Origin: Planctomycetota bacterium
GTDB taxonomy: Bacteria > Planctomycetota > UBA1135 > UBA2386
NCBI GenBank assembly: GCA_020638695.1
Contig: JACKIB010000027.1
Location: 1-56,104 of the forward strand
DNA length: 56,104 nt
Direction: 5' to 3'
Under the pieces are notes generated by a model. It saw only the letters and a list, made by a program, of their open reading frames with translations, did not search any database and was not told where the DNA came from. Below, one piece after another: positions 41,783-50,655 of the stretch (position 1 is its first letter; each line of letters begins with the position of its first letter). Made by a program: the position numbers and the translations under genes.

Positions 41783-42497
41783 TCGCGGTCTGGCGACGCG
41801 AGCGGATCTGCAGGCAGCGGCGGCCGGGCTCGGGTTCGATGTGGTCGGTTGGGTCGATGCCGAGCGGTTCGACGTCGCACCGCTGGCGCCGTCGTGCGGC
41901 ACGATCTGTGTCCTCGGGTCCGGGGGCGTGCTGTTGTGGCGGAAGGTCGCCGCAGCTGGATCGATCGGCGCGCCGCGCCCCGACTACCACCCGATCGAGG
42001 AGTACAGCGCCCGAGCGGTCGCTGAGCTGGTCGAGCGACTCGCCCGGCAGGGGATCTCCGCTCGTGCAGTGTCGCCGAGCGACGAGCCGCCGCTCGACTT
42101 CGTGACGCTCGCCGCACGGGCCGGACTCGGGACCGTCTCGCCGGTGACCCGGCTGCTGCTGCACCCGAGACTGGGAAGTTGGATCGGGCTGCGGGCCGCG
42201 CTGTTGATCGACGGTCGGCCGTTCGGCGCCACGCCCTCCGCCGAGCGGTCCGACGACCCGTGTCGTGGATGCGCCAAGCCGTGTGTCGCGGCCTGTCCGG
42301 CCGGAGTGTTCGATGGCGCCGGAGGTGTCGATCTGCGGGCATGCGCCGCCTACCGCCATTCCGGCGGGTGCTCCGATGGCTGCGCGGCACGGCGCGCCTG
42401 CCCGGTCGGTGTCGACGCGCGCTATCCGGCCGAGGAAGAGCACTTCCGCCACGCGTACAGCGAGTTCGTCATGCGGCGCCACTTCGAGCTCGAATAG
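41775..42497 (+). CDS. short QueG-like iron-sulfur protein
   Basis: A 240-residue protein related to the Fe-S half of epoxyqueuosine reductase. Near residue 177, CRGCAKPCVAACP supplies four cysteines. A second cluster follows at about 205-223 (CAAYRHSGGCSDGCAARRAC), as expected for two 4Fe-4S clusters. QueG proteins are about 350-380 residues and have a conserved N-terminal cobalamin-binding region. Here that part is short and divergent, so the enzyme activity may differ. The ATG lies eight bases inside the end of the preceding peptidase gene. Confidence 0.75.
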   Translation: MADRGLATRADLQAAAAGLGFDVVGWVDAERFDVAPLAPSCGTICVLGSGGVLLWRKVAAAGSIGAPRPDYHPIEEYSARAVAELVERLARQGISARAVSPSDEPPLDFVTLAARAGLGTVSPVTRLLLHPRLGSWIGLRAALLIDGRPFGATPSAERSDDPCRGCAKPCVAACPAGVFDGAGGVDLRACAAYRHSGGCSDGCAARRACPVGVDARYPAEEEHFRHAYSEFVMRRHFELE

Positions 42498-42550
42498 TCC
42501 GCGCCAGGCACCGAGTCGGTGCGAACTGCGGGCTAACCTCCCGTTGCCGG

Positions 42551-43951
42551 ATGGTCTTCTCCAGCCACGCGTTCCTGTTCTGGTTCCTGCCAGTGTTCCT
42601 GGCCGGGTACTTCGCCTTGCCGCGCCACGCGCGCAATCCGTGGCTCACCGGCATGAGCTACCTGTTCTTCGGGTGGTTCCGGCCGCAGTACACGGTGCTG
42701 ATGCTAGTCAGCACGGCGATCGATTACTTGTGTGCTCGAGGGATGGGGGAACGCGGGGGTCAGGTATCGGCGTCCCGGCGCCGCCTGCTGCTGTGGTGCT
42801 CGTTGGCAGCCAACCTGGGACTGCTCGGCTACTTCAAGTACGCCAACCTGGTGGTCGAATCGCTGTCGGAGGTGTCGCAGTCGCTCGGTGGTCAACCGAT
42901 CGCCTGGGACAAAGTGGTGCTGCCGATCGGGATCTCGTTCTTCACCTTCCAGTCGATGAGCTACACCATCGACGTGCACGCCGGGCGGGTGCAGCCGACC
43001 CGATCGTTCCTCGATCTGATGTGCTACGTGGCGATGTTCCCGCAGCTGGTCGCCGGGCCGATCGTCCGTTACCGCACGATCGCCGAGCAGCTGGTCGAAC
43101 GGGCCCACACCCTCCCGATGTTCTCGACCGGAGTGCTGCTGTTCGAGTTCGGGTTCGCCAAGAAGGTGTTGCTCGCCGACCAGGCGGCGGTGCTCGCCGA
43201 CCGCGCGTTCGCCACCGCGGCACCCGGGTTGCTGGCCGCGTGGACCGGCGCGGTCGGCTACGCGGCACAGATCTACTTCGACTTCTCCGGCTACTCCGAC
43301 ATGGCGGTGGGCCTCGGGTTGATGCTGGGCTTCACCTTCCCGCGCAACTTCGATTCGCCGTACCGGGCGCGCAGCATCACCGAATTCTGGCGACGCTGGC
43401 ACATCAGTCTGTCGACTTGGCTCCGCGACTACCTCTACATCCCGCTCGGCGGCAGCCGGCACGGCACGGTTCGCACCGGATTCGCGCTGATGACGACCAT
43501 GATGCTCGGTGGCCTGTGGCACGGTGCCGCGTGGACGTTCCTGTTGTGGGGCGGCTACCAGGGATTGCTGCTGGTGGTGGAACGCGCACGCGGCAGACGC
43601 GCGCTCTATGCCGCGGCCCCGCCCGCGTTGCAGGTCGCGGCGACCTTCGTGCTGGTGTTGGTCGGTTGGGTGATCTTCCGCGCCTCCAGCATGGCGGAGC
43701 TCGGGCGCATGCTGCGCGGCATGGTGGGGGGCTACGGCCTCGGGTCGTGGCCCGAGCCGGAGCTGTACGCTTGGCGCTGCTACGGTTCTCTGGGGTGCGG
43801 GCTGCTGGTCGCGTTCACCTGCCCGCAGGCGATGGCGTTGGCGCGCCGTTTCCACCTGCTGGCGGTGGTGCTCGGCGCGGTCTTGTTCGTGCTCGCGTTG
43901 GCGCAGCTGTTCGCCACCGGGTTCAGCCCGTTCATCTACTACCAGTTCTGA
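42551..43951 (+). CDS. MBOAT-family membrane O-acyltransferase (AlgI-like)
   Basis: A 466-residue membrane protein with about ten hydrophobic helices. Signatures include FKYANLVVES, LPIGISFFTFQSMSYTIDV, YFDFSGYSDMAVGLGLMLGF, the RRWHISLSTWLRDYLYIPLGG loop and the catalytic His324 in MLGGLWHGAAW. AlgI-type proteins move acetyl groups across the inner membrane to an extracytoplasmic partner that modifies an exported polysaccharide. The next gene encodes such a partner seven bases downstream. Confidence 0.94.
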   Translation: MVFSSHAFLFWFLPVFLAGYFALPRHARNPWLTGMSYLFFGWFRPQYTVLMLVSTAIDYLCARGMGERGGQVSASRRRLLLWCSLAANLGLLGYFKYANLVVESLSEVSQSLGGQPIAWDKVVLPIGISFFTFQSMSYTIDVHAGRVQPTRSFLDLMCYVAMFPQLVAGPIVRYRTIAEQLVERAHTLPMFSTGVLLFEFGFAKKVLLADQAAVLADRAFATAAPGLLAAWTGAVGYAAQIYFDFSGYSDMAVGLGLMLGFTFPRNFDSPYRARSITEFWRRWHISLSTWLRDYLYIPLGGSRHGTVRTGFALMTTMMLGGLWHGAAWTFLLWGGYQGLLLVVERARGRRALYAAAPPALQVAATFVLVLVGWVIFRASSMAELGRMLRGMVGGYGLGSWPEPELYAWRCYGSLGCGLLVAFTCPQAMALARRFHLLAVVLGAVLFVLALAQLFATGFSPFIYYQF

Positions 43952-43958
43952 TCCGTCG

Positions 43959-45131
43959 ATGCCGGACTCCGACCCGCCGCTGTTCGACACCACCCGGGGC
44001 GCCCGATCTCTGCGCATCGCGGCGGTGGTGGCGTTCTTGCTGGTCGCCGCCTCGGTACCGGTTTCGCTCCTGGTGTACCCCGGGTTTCGCAGCAAGGCGG
44101 CCCCCAAGTGCCCGATCCCGAGTCTCGGTGGGTTGTGGCACGGCACCTTCATGACCGCGCTGGACGACCACGTCCGCGAGCGATCGCGCGTGGTCGACGA
44201 ACTGCGGGGCAACTACAACGAACTGCTGTACCGCTGCGGGTTGTTCGAGTCGCGTTCGGTGTTCTTGGGGCGCGACGGGTGGATGTGCTTCGCCCACACG
44301 AGGCACGTCGATCCCGAGCGGCAGCGGGCGAACACGCCCGCGCGGTTGGCTGCGTACCGGCGGATCAAACAGCGCGCGGATCGACTCGGGGTGCGCGTGC
44401 TGGCGCTGCCGGTGCCGGACAAGGTGCGGATTCACCCGGAGAAGTTCTTCCCCGACGGTCGCGAGCCGCCGGAACTCTCGCGTCGCTACGACTTGATCCT
44501 CACCGAGCTGCGCAGTTGTGGCTTCGAAGTGGTCGACGTGCGCGCCTTGTTGCTCGAGGAGCGCCGCCGCGAGCCCGGCAAGCGGCTGTTCTACCACCGC
44601 GACTCGCACTGGGCGCCGGCCGGCCTGCACGCCGCGGCCAAGGCGATCGCCCGCCGGTTCGCGGAGCTCGAATGGCCGATCGGCGATGCCGTGCCGGTGT
44701 GGGTCGCGCCGCCGTCGCCGATCCACTTGGTTCCGGACTTGGTGAGCAGTCTCGGGTTCCGCAACGCGGAGCGGGCGAAGCACGAGCCGATCAGCGGGCT
44801 GGTCGCGGGCCTGCGCGAAACCAAGTTCTACTTCGGCGTCGAACGGATCGTCGACGGAGCGCGGCTGCCTTGTCCGCCGATCCAGCCCGCCGCGCGCCTG
44901 GCCGTGTGCGGCACGAGCTTCAGCGACCACGGGTTGCATTGGGCGATCATGTGGGAGACCCATCGTCTGGTGGACTACCACGGGATCCGCAGCGCCGGTG
45001 GCCCTTGGGCCGGGCTGGAAGACCTGTTCGATCGGATCGAGCACGGCACCAGTCGCGTGCAGACGGTGGTGTGGGAATTCGTCGAGCGGTTCTACAGCGA
45101 GTCCTGGTTCCTGGACCTGGATCTGCGCTGA
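43959..45131 (+). CDS. AlgJ/AlgX-like SGNH acetyltransferase-type protein
   Basis: A 390-residue protein with one N-terminal membrane helix (about 20-40) and an external SGNH-like domain. The catalytic acid and base sit in HRDSHWAPAG (Asp215, His217), and the nucleophile is likely Ser320 in CGTSFSDHG. In alginate and related systems AlgJ/AlgX proteins take acetyl groups delivered by the MBOAT protein and transfer them to polymer hydroxyls. Pairing with the gene at 42551 strongly supports this role; the polymer is unknown. Confidence 0.85.
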   Translation: MPDSDPPLFDTTRGARSLRIAAVVAFLLVAASVPVSLLVYPGFRSKAAPKCPIPSLGGLWHGTFMTALDDHVRERSRVVDELRGNYNELLYRCGLFESRSVFLGRDGWMCFAHTRHVDPERQRANTPARLAAYRRIKQRADRLGVRVLALPVPDKVRIHPEKFFPDGREPPELSRRYDLILTELRSCGFEVVDVRALLLEERRREPGKRLFYHRDSHWAPAGLHAAAKAIARRFAELEWPIGDAVPVWVAPPSPIHLVPDLVSSLGFRNAERAKHEPISGLVAGLRETKFYFGVERIVDGARLPCPPIQPAARLAVCGTSFSDHGLHWAIMWETHRLVDYHGIRSAGGPWAGLEDLFDRIEHGTSRVQTVVWEFVERFYSESWFLDLDLR

Positions 45132-45133
45132 CG

Positions 45134-45179
45134 CCGCCATCGGAATCCCGCCGTCGCGCCAGCCGCGCGATTCCGGCGG
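45134..45179 (+). terminator. possible hairpin after the AlgJ-like gene
   Basis: 'ccgccatcggaatc' pairs with 'gattccggcgg' across a GC-rich loop, with a three-base bulge. It lies directly after the AlgJ-like stop and before the next gene's start at 45218. No T-run follows. Low confidence. Confidence 0.3.
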
Positions 45180-45217
45180 CCGTCCCGCGCCCCGCGACCA
45201 GCGGGTATGGTCCAGCC

Positions 45218-47314
45218 GTGCTCCTACTCCGCCTCACCGTGTTGCTGTCGGGACTGTGCTGTGGCGTCGTCGCCGCGCAGTGCAGTTACCCGCCTACCCC
45301 GCGCCAGGGCTTCGCGCTGCGCGAGCAGCTCGATCAGCTGGTCACTTTCGGTGACGGGGCGCGCACCAAGCTCGACGCCTGCTACCCAACCACGACCACT
45401 GTCTGTGGCTGGCCGGTCGTGCTGTTGATGCACGGCATGGGGTCGTCGCGAACCGCCGTGCGTCACTGGTGCCGGCAGATCGCGGCGTGTGGCTACTGCG
45501 TGGTGACCTACGACGTGCGCGGCCACGGCGACGCCAAGGCGCTGAACGGCGCGGCACACGGGTTCGAGTTCCTCGGCGCGGCAGAGCGGCTCGACATCGT
45601 CGAAGTAGTCGACTACGTCAAGCGATCGCTGGGCAGCGCGGTCGACACGACGCGGTTGGGGATGTACGGCTTCAGTCAGGGCGGGATGTACTGCTGGGCT
45701 GCTGCCGCTTGGTCCGGTCGGACGCTGCCGGCCAACAGCCGCCAGCTGACGAACTTTCCGGTGTTCCGCGCCATCTGTCCGCGTTGGTGGGCGCCGGTGT
45801 CGAGTTCCATCCTGGTGCCGCAGGGGAAGGCGTTCCACGGGCGGCTGTTCACCACCGTCTACACGATGAGCCAACGATTCACCGCGCAGACCGAGTGGTT
45901 CAAGGCGATCGACGAGAAGATCCGCAAGGAGGACTTCGCCGGGGTGGCGCAGATGTTCGATGCCGACCCGTTTCGACAGGAGCTCGCGCTGCTTCCTTCC
46001 ACGCGCGTTCCGGTGTTCCCACAAGTATCGTGGAACGACGACTGGGTGGCGCCGCGCTTCACCCTCGAAGCACTCGCGGCACTGCCCACCGGAGTGCCGC
46101 AGCGGGTGTTCCTGACCTACCCCGGCCACGAAGGGCCGTTCGTCGTCAAGCAGATGCAGAACGAGATCGCGTGGCAGCACGCGATGCGATGGTTCGACCG
46201 CTACCTGAAGGAGTTGCGCAACGACGTCGAGAACGAGGCACCGGTGATGACGGGCCCGATCCACGGTAGCAACACCGAGTACCGCGGTCTCGAGCCGGTG
46301 TGGAACCGCTACCGCGATCGGTGGCCGCCTGCGCAGGCGCAGCCGCGTGTGTTCTTCCTGCGCAGCGGGGGTGTGCTGTCCGATGGTGCGCCGACCACCA
46401 GCGAGCCGACCGACGTGGTGCACCACGTTGTGCCCACCGGGTACGACATGGCCGCGTTCATCAAGGACGAAGGTTACGTGGTGGCGGTGCTGCGCAGCCT
46501 CACGCCGCATTCGATCCCGTTCGACACCGCGGCCCTGTCGACCGATTTCGAGATCGCCGGCACGCCGCGCGTGTCCCTGGAAGTCACGCCGACCGGTCGC
46601 AACTACCAGGTGCACTGCGCGCTGTACCGGGTCGAGGGCAGCGGCGCGTCGGAGGTCGAGGTCTACCTGTGCTCGGGAGTGGGACTGATGCGCGAGCCGA
46701 CCGTCCACCCCGCGCGCCTGGACGTGACGATGAACCACATCGACGCCATGGTGCGTGCCGGCCAGCGGTTGCGGCTGAAGGTCGAGAGCCTGTCGTACCG
46801 CCGCGCGGTTGAGCAGGACAACCTGTTCGTCGCCCCCTACTTCGAGTCGGTGGACATCGCGGTCCACCACGACGCGACGCACGTCTCGTCGCTGCAGGTG
46901 CCGGTGGTGCCACGGATCGACCCTGCGCTGATCACCAGCCACCTCGAACTCGACATCGGGGGAACGTGGGTCTCCGACGTGCTCTATCTGGTCCGCGCGC
47001 CGACCCATGCGCCGTCCACGCCGTACGTGCTGGCGTTCGGTATGGCGGGCATGGCGCCGGGCTTCTCGTTTGCGGGCCGGCACGTACACATGAACTGGGA
47101 CCCGCTGCTGAGCAGTCAACTGCTCGGGATGCTGAATTCGCCGGTCCTACCATTCACCTCAGGGCTGCTGGGGGATCAGCAGCAGCGGACCCCGAAGCTG
47201 TCGCTGCAGGCGGCATTGCCGGTGTCCCAAGCGGCGGTCGGCCAGCGGATGATCGCGGTCGGCGCGTTGGCCGACGGCAGCACGACCAACCCGGTCGAGC
47301 TGTACTTTCGTTGA
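45218..47314 (+). CDS. secreted S15/CocE-like alpha/beta-hydrolase
   Basis: A 698-residue secreted protein from a GTG, with signal peptide ending near VVAAQC. The hydrolase domain has VVLLMHGMGSS, nucleophile Ser153 in MYGFSQGGMY, acid Asp274 or Asp275 in WNDDWVAP and His304 in YPGHEGPF. Residues of about 360-570 form a beta-sandwich like the PepX C-terminal domain. The last 100 residues form a separate small domain ending in PVELYFR, of the kind seen on secreted planctomycete proteins. X-Pro peptidases and ester hydrolases share this fold; the substrate is not clear. Confidence 0.8.
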   Translation: MLLLRLTVLLSGLCCGVVAAQCSYPPTPRQGFALREQLDQLVTFGDGARTKLDACYPTTTTVCGWPVVLLMHGMGSSRTAVRHWCRQIAACGYCVVTYDVRGHGDAKALNGAAHGFEFLGAAERLDIVEVVDYVKRSLGSAVDTTRLGMYGFSQGGMYCWAAAAWSGRTLPANSRQLTNFPVFRAICPRWWAPVSSSILVPQGKAFHGRLFTTVYTMSQRFTAQTEWFKAIDEKIRKEDFAGVAQMFDADPFRQELALLPSTRVPVFPQVSWNDDWVAPRFTLEALAALPTGVPQRVFLTYPGHEGPFVVKQMQNEIAWQHAMRWFDRYLKELRNDVENEAPVMTGPIHGSNTEYRGLEPVWNRYRDRWPPAQAQPRVFFLRSGGVLSDGAPTTSEPTDVVHHVVPTGYDMAAFIKDEGYVVAVLRSLTPHSIPFDTAALSTDFEIAGTPRVSLEVTPTGRNYQVHCALYRVEGSGASEVEVYLCSGVGLMREPTVHPARLDVTMNHIDAMVRAGQRLRLKVESLSYRRAVEQDNLFVAPYFESVDIAVHHDATHVSSLQVPVVPRIDPALITSHLELDIGGTWVSDVLYLVRAPTHAPSTPYVLAFGMAGMAPGFSFAGRHVHMNWDPLLSSQLLGMLNSPVLPFTSGLLGDQQQRTPKLSLQAALPVSQAAVGQRMIAVGALADGSTTNPVELYFR

Positions 47315-47612
47315 GCCAACTCGCTCTTGCCCGGGAAGTTCGCGTGCGTCCCGCTGACGCGCTGGTCGGCCAGAGCCGCCGTGTGGATCAGTCGGCTGGC
47401 TCGAAGCGCCGACCGCACCCGGCCATCGCCCAATGGCATGGTCGCTGCCCCCGATCGCCTGCGCTCGGATCCCATTCCGGATCCGCGGTTCGTCGACGGG
47501 CCGGTGGGTGGCCTACTCAAGCCCCGTCGCGACCGGGTCGATAATCGGGTTTGGTGTCGTCGAGCGCTGTGCGCCACGGTGCGCACCGGGAGAGGAGGCT
47601 CGGTCGGGGAAG

Positions 47613-48779
47613 ATGCAGAGGTTCTTGCTGGTCGACGACGATCCGGCCGCGGAGGCGCGGCTGCGCGGGGTGCTTCGTCAGTCGGCGGATTGGGACATGG
47701 TCTGCGTCCGTTCCGGGGCCGTCGCCCTCGCCACCCTGGCCGACCAGCCGTTCGCCGCGGTGGTGGTCGACCTCGCGGTGCTCGGAGCCGATGCGTTGGA
47801 CTTCCTGCAGACCGCCCACGATCGGTTCCCGGGGGTGGTGCGGATGGTCATGTCGTCGTTGGACGACGCCACCACGGTGCTCCGCGCCGTGCCGGTGTCC
47901 CACCAATTCCTGGCCAAGTCGATCGCCCCGGCGCGCGTGCTGCAGGCTCTCGATCGTGCGGTCAGTCTGGGCGCGATGCTGAACGGGACGGCACTCGCCC
48001 GCGTCGTGGGTGGGGTGGGCACGCTGCCCTCGGTACCAGGCATCTACCGTGAGCTGAATCGGGTGCTGTCCCGCTACGACTCGTCGATCGACGAGGTCGC
48101 CGAGGTGGTGGAGCAGGACCCGGCGATGACCGCGAAGATCCTGCAGCTGGTCAACTCGAGCTACTTCGGGTTGCAGTCGAGCGTGGTCAGCATCAAACAA
48201 GCCGTGTCGTTCCTCGGCACCAACGTGCTGCGGACGCTGGCTCTGTCGGTGGCGGTGTTCCGGGACGCCGAGCGCTACGAATGCGCCGCGGGGTTCTCGA
48301 TCGACGCGGAGCGCGAGATGGCCGGACGTACCGCACGGATTGCCGCCCGGCTGGTGGCGCGACCGCTCGCCGACGAGGCGTTCACGGCGGGAATGCTGCA
48401 CGACATCGGCAAGGTGATCCTCGCCACCCAGCTGCCAGAGAGCTACAGCGACATCCTCTCCACCGCCCGATCGGCGGGTCGCCCGGTTCAGGAAGTGGAA
48501 CGCGAGCGATTGGGGGCTTCACACGCCGAGGTCGGCGGGTACCTGCTCGGAATCTGGGGGATGCCCTATCCGATCGTCGAGGGAGTGGCATACCACCACA
48601 CTCCGCAGCGCGCCGGCAACCTGTTCGATATCGTCGGCGCCGTGCACGTCGCCAGTGCGCTAGCGGACGCCGCCCCCGGGGACTCCGACTTGGACCTCGA
48701 CGTCGACTTCGTGGCCGAGGCGGGGATCGTCGATCGGATCGAGGAGTGGCGGCAGCTGTTCCCCATGGTGGGGGCGTGA
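47613..48779 (+). CDS. response regulator with HDOD output domain
   Basis: A 388-residue protein. The receiver domain (about 1-120) has the acidic pocket DDD at 8-10, phosphorylation site Asp53 and the LAKSIAP lysine. The HDOD domain follows (about 130-330), with LPSVPGIYRELNRVL, MTAKILQLVNSSYFGL and an HD-like MLHDIGKVILATQLPE. Such proteins link two-component signalling to motility, cell cycle or c-di-GMP pathways. No histidine kinase is nearby. The 298-bp gap upstream contains no recognisable gene. Confidence 0.93.
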   Translation: MQRFLLVDDDPAAEARLRGVLRQSADWDMVCVRSGAVALATLADQPFAAVVVDLAVLGADALDFLQTAHDRFPGVVRMVMSSLDDATTVLRAVPVSHQFLAKSIAPARVLQALDRAVSLGAMLNGTALARVVGGVGTLPSVPGIYRELNRVLSRYDSSIDEVAEVVEQDPAMTAKILQLVNSSYFGLQSSVVSIKQAVSFLGTNVLRTLALSVAVFRDAERYECAAGFSIDAEREMAGRTARIAARLVARPLADEAFTAGMLHDIGKVILATQLPESYSDILSTARSAGRPVQEVERERLGASHAEVGGYLLGIWGMPYPIVEGVAYHHTPQRAGNLFDIVGAVHVASALADAAPGDSDLDLDVDFVAEAGIVDRIEEWRQLFPMVGA

Positions 48780-48925
48780 TCGCCACCTGAGCTGCTGGGG
48801 TCGCGGATCGTGCTGGCACGCGCAGGTTCTCCGGCACCTTCCAAACACCTGGGCGGCTGATCCTCCAGTGGGCAGCGGCACCGGAAGCTCCAACGAGCAA
48901 GCGACGAGGCCTCTTCGCGGCGCAG

Positions 48926-48961
48926 CGCCGCGCGCACCCAAGCCCCCTTGGGTGCGCGGCG
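48926..48961. terminator. strong hairpin between convergent genes
   Basis: CGCCGCGCGCACCCAAG and CTTGGGTGCGCGGCG pair over about 15 bp around a C-rich loop. It sits in the 322-bp gap between the converging REC-HDOD and decarboxylase genes, as a bidirectional terminator would. The rest of the gap holds no gene. Confidence 0.55.
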
Positions 48962-49101
48962 TTGGCCGCGATGGGCGGACGAGGTTGCTGATTTTGTCGA
49001 GATTCCGTGCCAACGTGGGCTGGCCCGGACGCTTTTGCACTAACGGGTTGATTGAAGTCGCGAGTCGAGTTCCGTCCGAGGCGACCGCAACCCCCGCCGT
49101 C

Positions 49102-50484
49102 TCAACCCTCGTGCTGGTCGATCAGATCGCTCAGCCGGGCGACCGAATTCCGGATGTCGGCCGCGGTGGTCCGATGGTTGAGCACGCACCAGCGCAGCAC
49201 GTACTCGCCCGCAACCCGCGACGAGGACAGCATCAGGTAGCCGTCATCGAGCACCGCACGCATCAGCCGCTGGGCGGCGGCTTCCCCCGCGTTCAAGGTG
49301 AAGCAGAAGATGGACATCTGCGGTGGGGAGACGATGCGGACCCGTGGGTCGGCTGCCAGCAGATCGTGCGCCAGGCGGCACAGGGCGAGGTCGTCGCGGA
49401 TCGCCTGGCGAAGCGCATCGATCCCGGCCGCGCGGATCAGCAGCCAGAGCTTGAGGGCTCGGTTGCCGCGACTGAGCTCCGGGCCGCGCTGGAACATGTT
49501 GATCTCGTCCGGCGGGATGTCCTGCATGTAGTCGCCGTCGGCCGCGAACGCGCGGCGGAGCGCGTCGAGGTGGCGGGTCAGGAAGCAGCCGCACTCGAAC
49601 GGCGCGTAGAGCCACTTGTGTGGGTCGAGCGTAATCGAATCGGCTGCTTCGAGGGCCCTGAGTGCATCACGGGACTCCGGAAGCAGGGCCATCGCGGCAC
49701 CGTAGGCCCCGTCGACGTGTAGCCACACGCCCTCGGCGCGGCACACCTCGACCATTGCGTCCAGGGGATCGATCGCCCCCGTCGTGGTGGTGCCCAGGGT
49801 CCCGCACACCAGCATGGGAACCCGACCGCTCAGGCGGTCCGCAGCGATCGCGGCGCGCAGTGGCTCCGGCACCATGCGTTGGCCGGCGTCGACCGGGATG
49901 TTCCGGACCCGGTCGCCGGTGATCCCAAGCAGTCGGGCGGCCTTGGCAACCGAGTGGTGCGTGGCCTGGCTCACGTAGACGGTCGTGCGGTTCCAATCCG
50001 CTTCGGCAACCCGTGCCCGAGCGGCAGCGAGGCCGCTCAGGTTGGCGAGCGAGCCGCCGGACGTGATCACGCCGCGGAACCCGATCGGCAGCGCGAGCGC
50101 TTCCCGCACCCATTCCAACACCTGTTCTTCCAGTTGTGCTGCGACCGCGCCGCCGAGCCAGCTGCCGGTGAACAGATTGGTGCCCGCGGCCAGCAGAGCC
50201 CCGAGCGCGCCGACGTAGCTGCCGGGGCAGGGGATGTAGGCGAAGAACCTCGGGTGGTTGACCAGGGTCGCGAACGGCATCAGCTCGGTCATGAAGTGCC
50301 GCATCGAATCCTCGACCGAACCGGGCGCGGTGGGCAGCGGTTCGCCAACCAGCTGCGCGAGCCACCGTGCATCGGGCATCCGTGCCACCGGCGCGCGCGG
50401 CAGCTCGGCCAGCCAGTCGACCAGGAGATCGACCGCCAGGTGACCCTGGGCGCGCATCGAATCGAGATCGGGGTCGAGCGACAT
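49102..50484 (-). CDS. group II PLP-dependent amino-acid decarboxylase
   Basis: A 460-residue enzyme of the aromatic-L-amino-acid / glutamate decarboxylase family. Signatures are NHPRFFAYIPCPGSYVGAL, the TSGGSLANLSGL segment, HHSVAKAARLLGI and VDGAYGAAMALLP. The PLP-binding Lys290 lies in SITLDPHKWLYAPFECG. The N-terminal HLAVDLLVDWL and HFMTELMPFATLVNHPRF regions fit the aromatic/histidine group better than glutamate decarboxylase; the substrate cannot be fixed. The ATG at 50484 gives family length. It is divergent from tpiA. Confidence 0.92.
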   Translation of the reverse strand: MSLDPDLDSMRAQGHLAVDLLVDWLAELPRAPVARMPDARWLAQLVGEPLPTAPGSVEDSMRHFMTELMPFATLVNHPRFFAYIPCPGSYVGALGALLAAGTNLFTGSWLGGAVAAQLEEQVLEWVREALALPIGFRGVITSGGSLANLSGLAAARARVAEADWNRTTVYVSQATHHSVAKAARLLGITGDRVRNIPVDAGQRMVPEPLRAAIAADRLSGRVPMLVCGTLGTTTTGAIDPLDAMVEVCRAEGVWLHVDGAYGAAMALLPESRDALRALEAADSITLDPHKWLYAPFECGCFLTRHLDALRRAFAADGDYMQDIPPDEINMFQRGPELSRGNRALKLWLLIRAAGIDALRQAIRDDLALCRLAHDLLAADPRVRIVSPPQMSIFCFTLNAGEAAAQRLMRAVLDDGYLMLSSSRVAGEYVLRWCVLNHRTTAADIRNSVARLSDLIDQHEG

Positions 50485-50560
50485 GGTGTCCTTATGGCCG
50501 GCCCTGTCGACCGGGGTCAACCATGCGTAGGGGGCCGATTTTTCCAACTCTCGGGAGGAG

Positions 50561-50585
50561 TTCCCCTGCGGGATTCCCCTGACGG
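50561..50585 (+). promoter_or_regulatory. short direct repeat ahead of tpiA
   Basis: TTCCCCTGcgg and TTCCCCTGacgg start 13 bp apart in the divergent gap between the decarboxylase and tpiA. Spacing is near one helical turn, so a tandem operator is possible. A small hairpin around 'gggcagctaccctgcc' follows. Evidence is weak. Confidence 0.25.
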
Positions 50586-50655
50586 GCAGCTACCCTGCCG
50601 CGTGGTGCGGCAGCCACGCCAGGGCGAAACCGGGGGCCGCACCGACACCACGCCC

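Noticed and set aside
48785..48840. Another copy of repeat A after the REC-HDOD gene
   Set aside because: Only about a dozen bases ('gagctgctggggtcgcgg') resemble the left arm, too few to separate from chance in GC-rich DNA.
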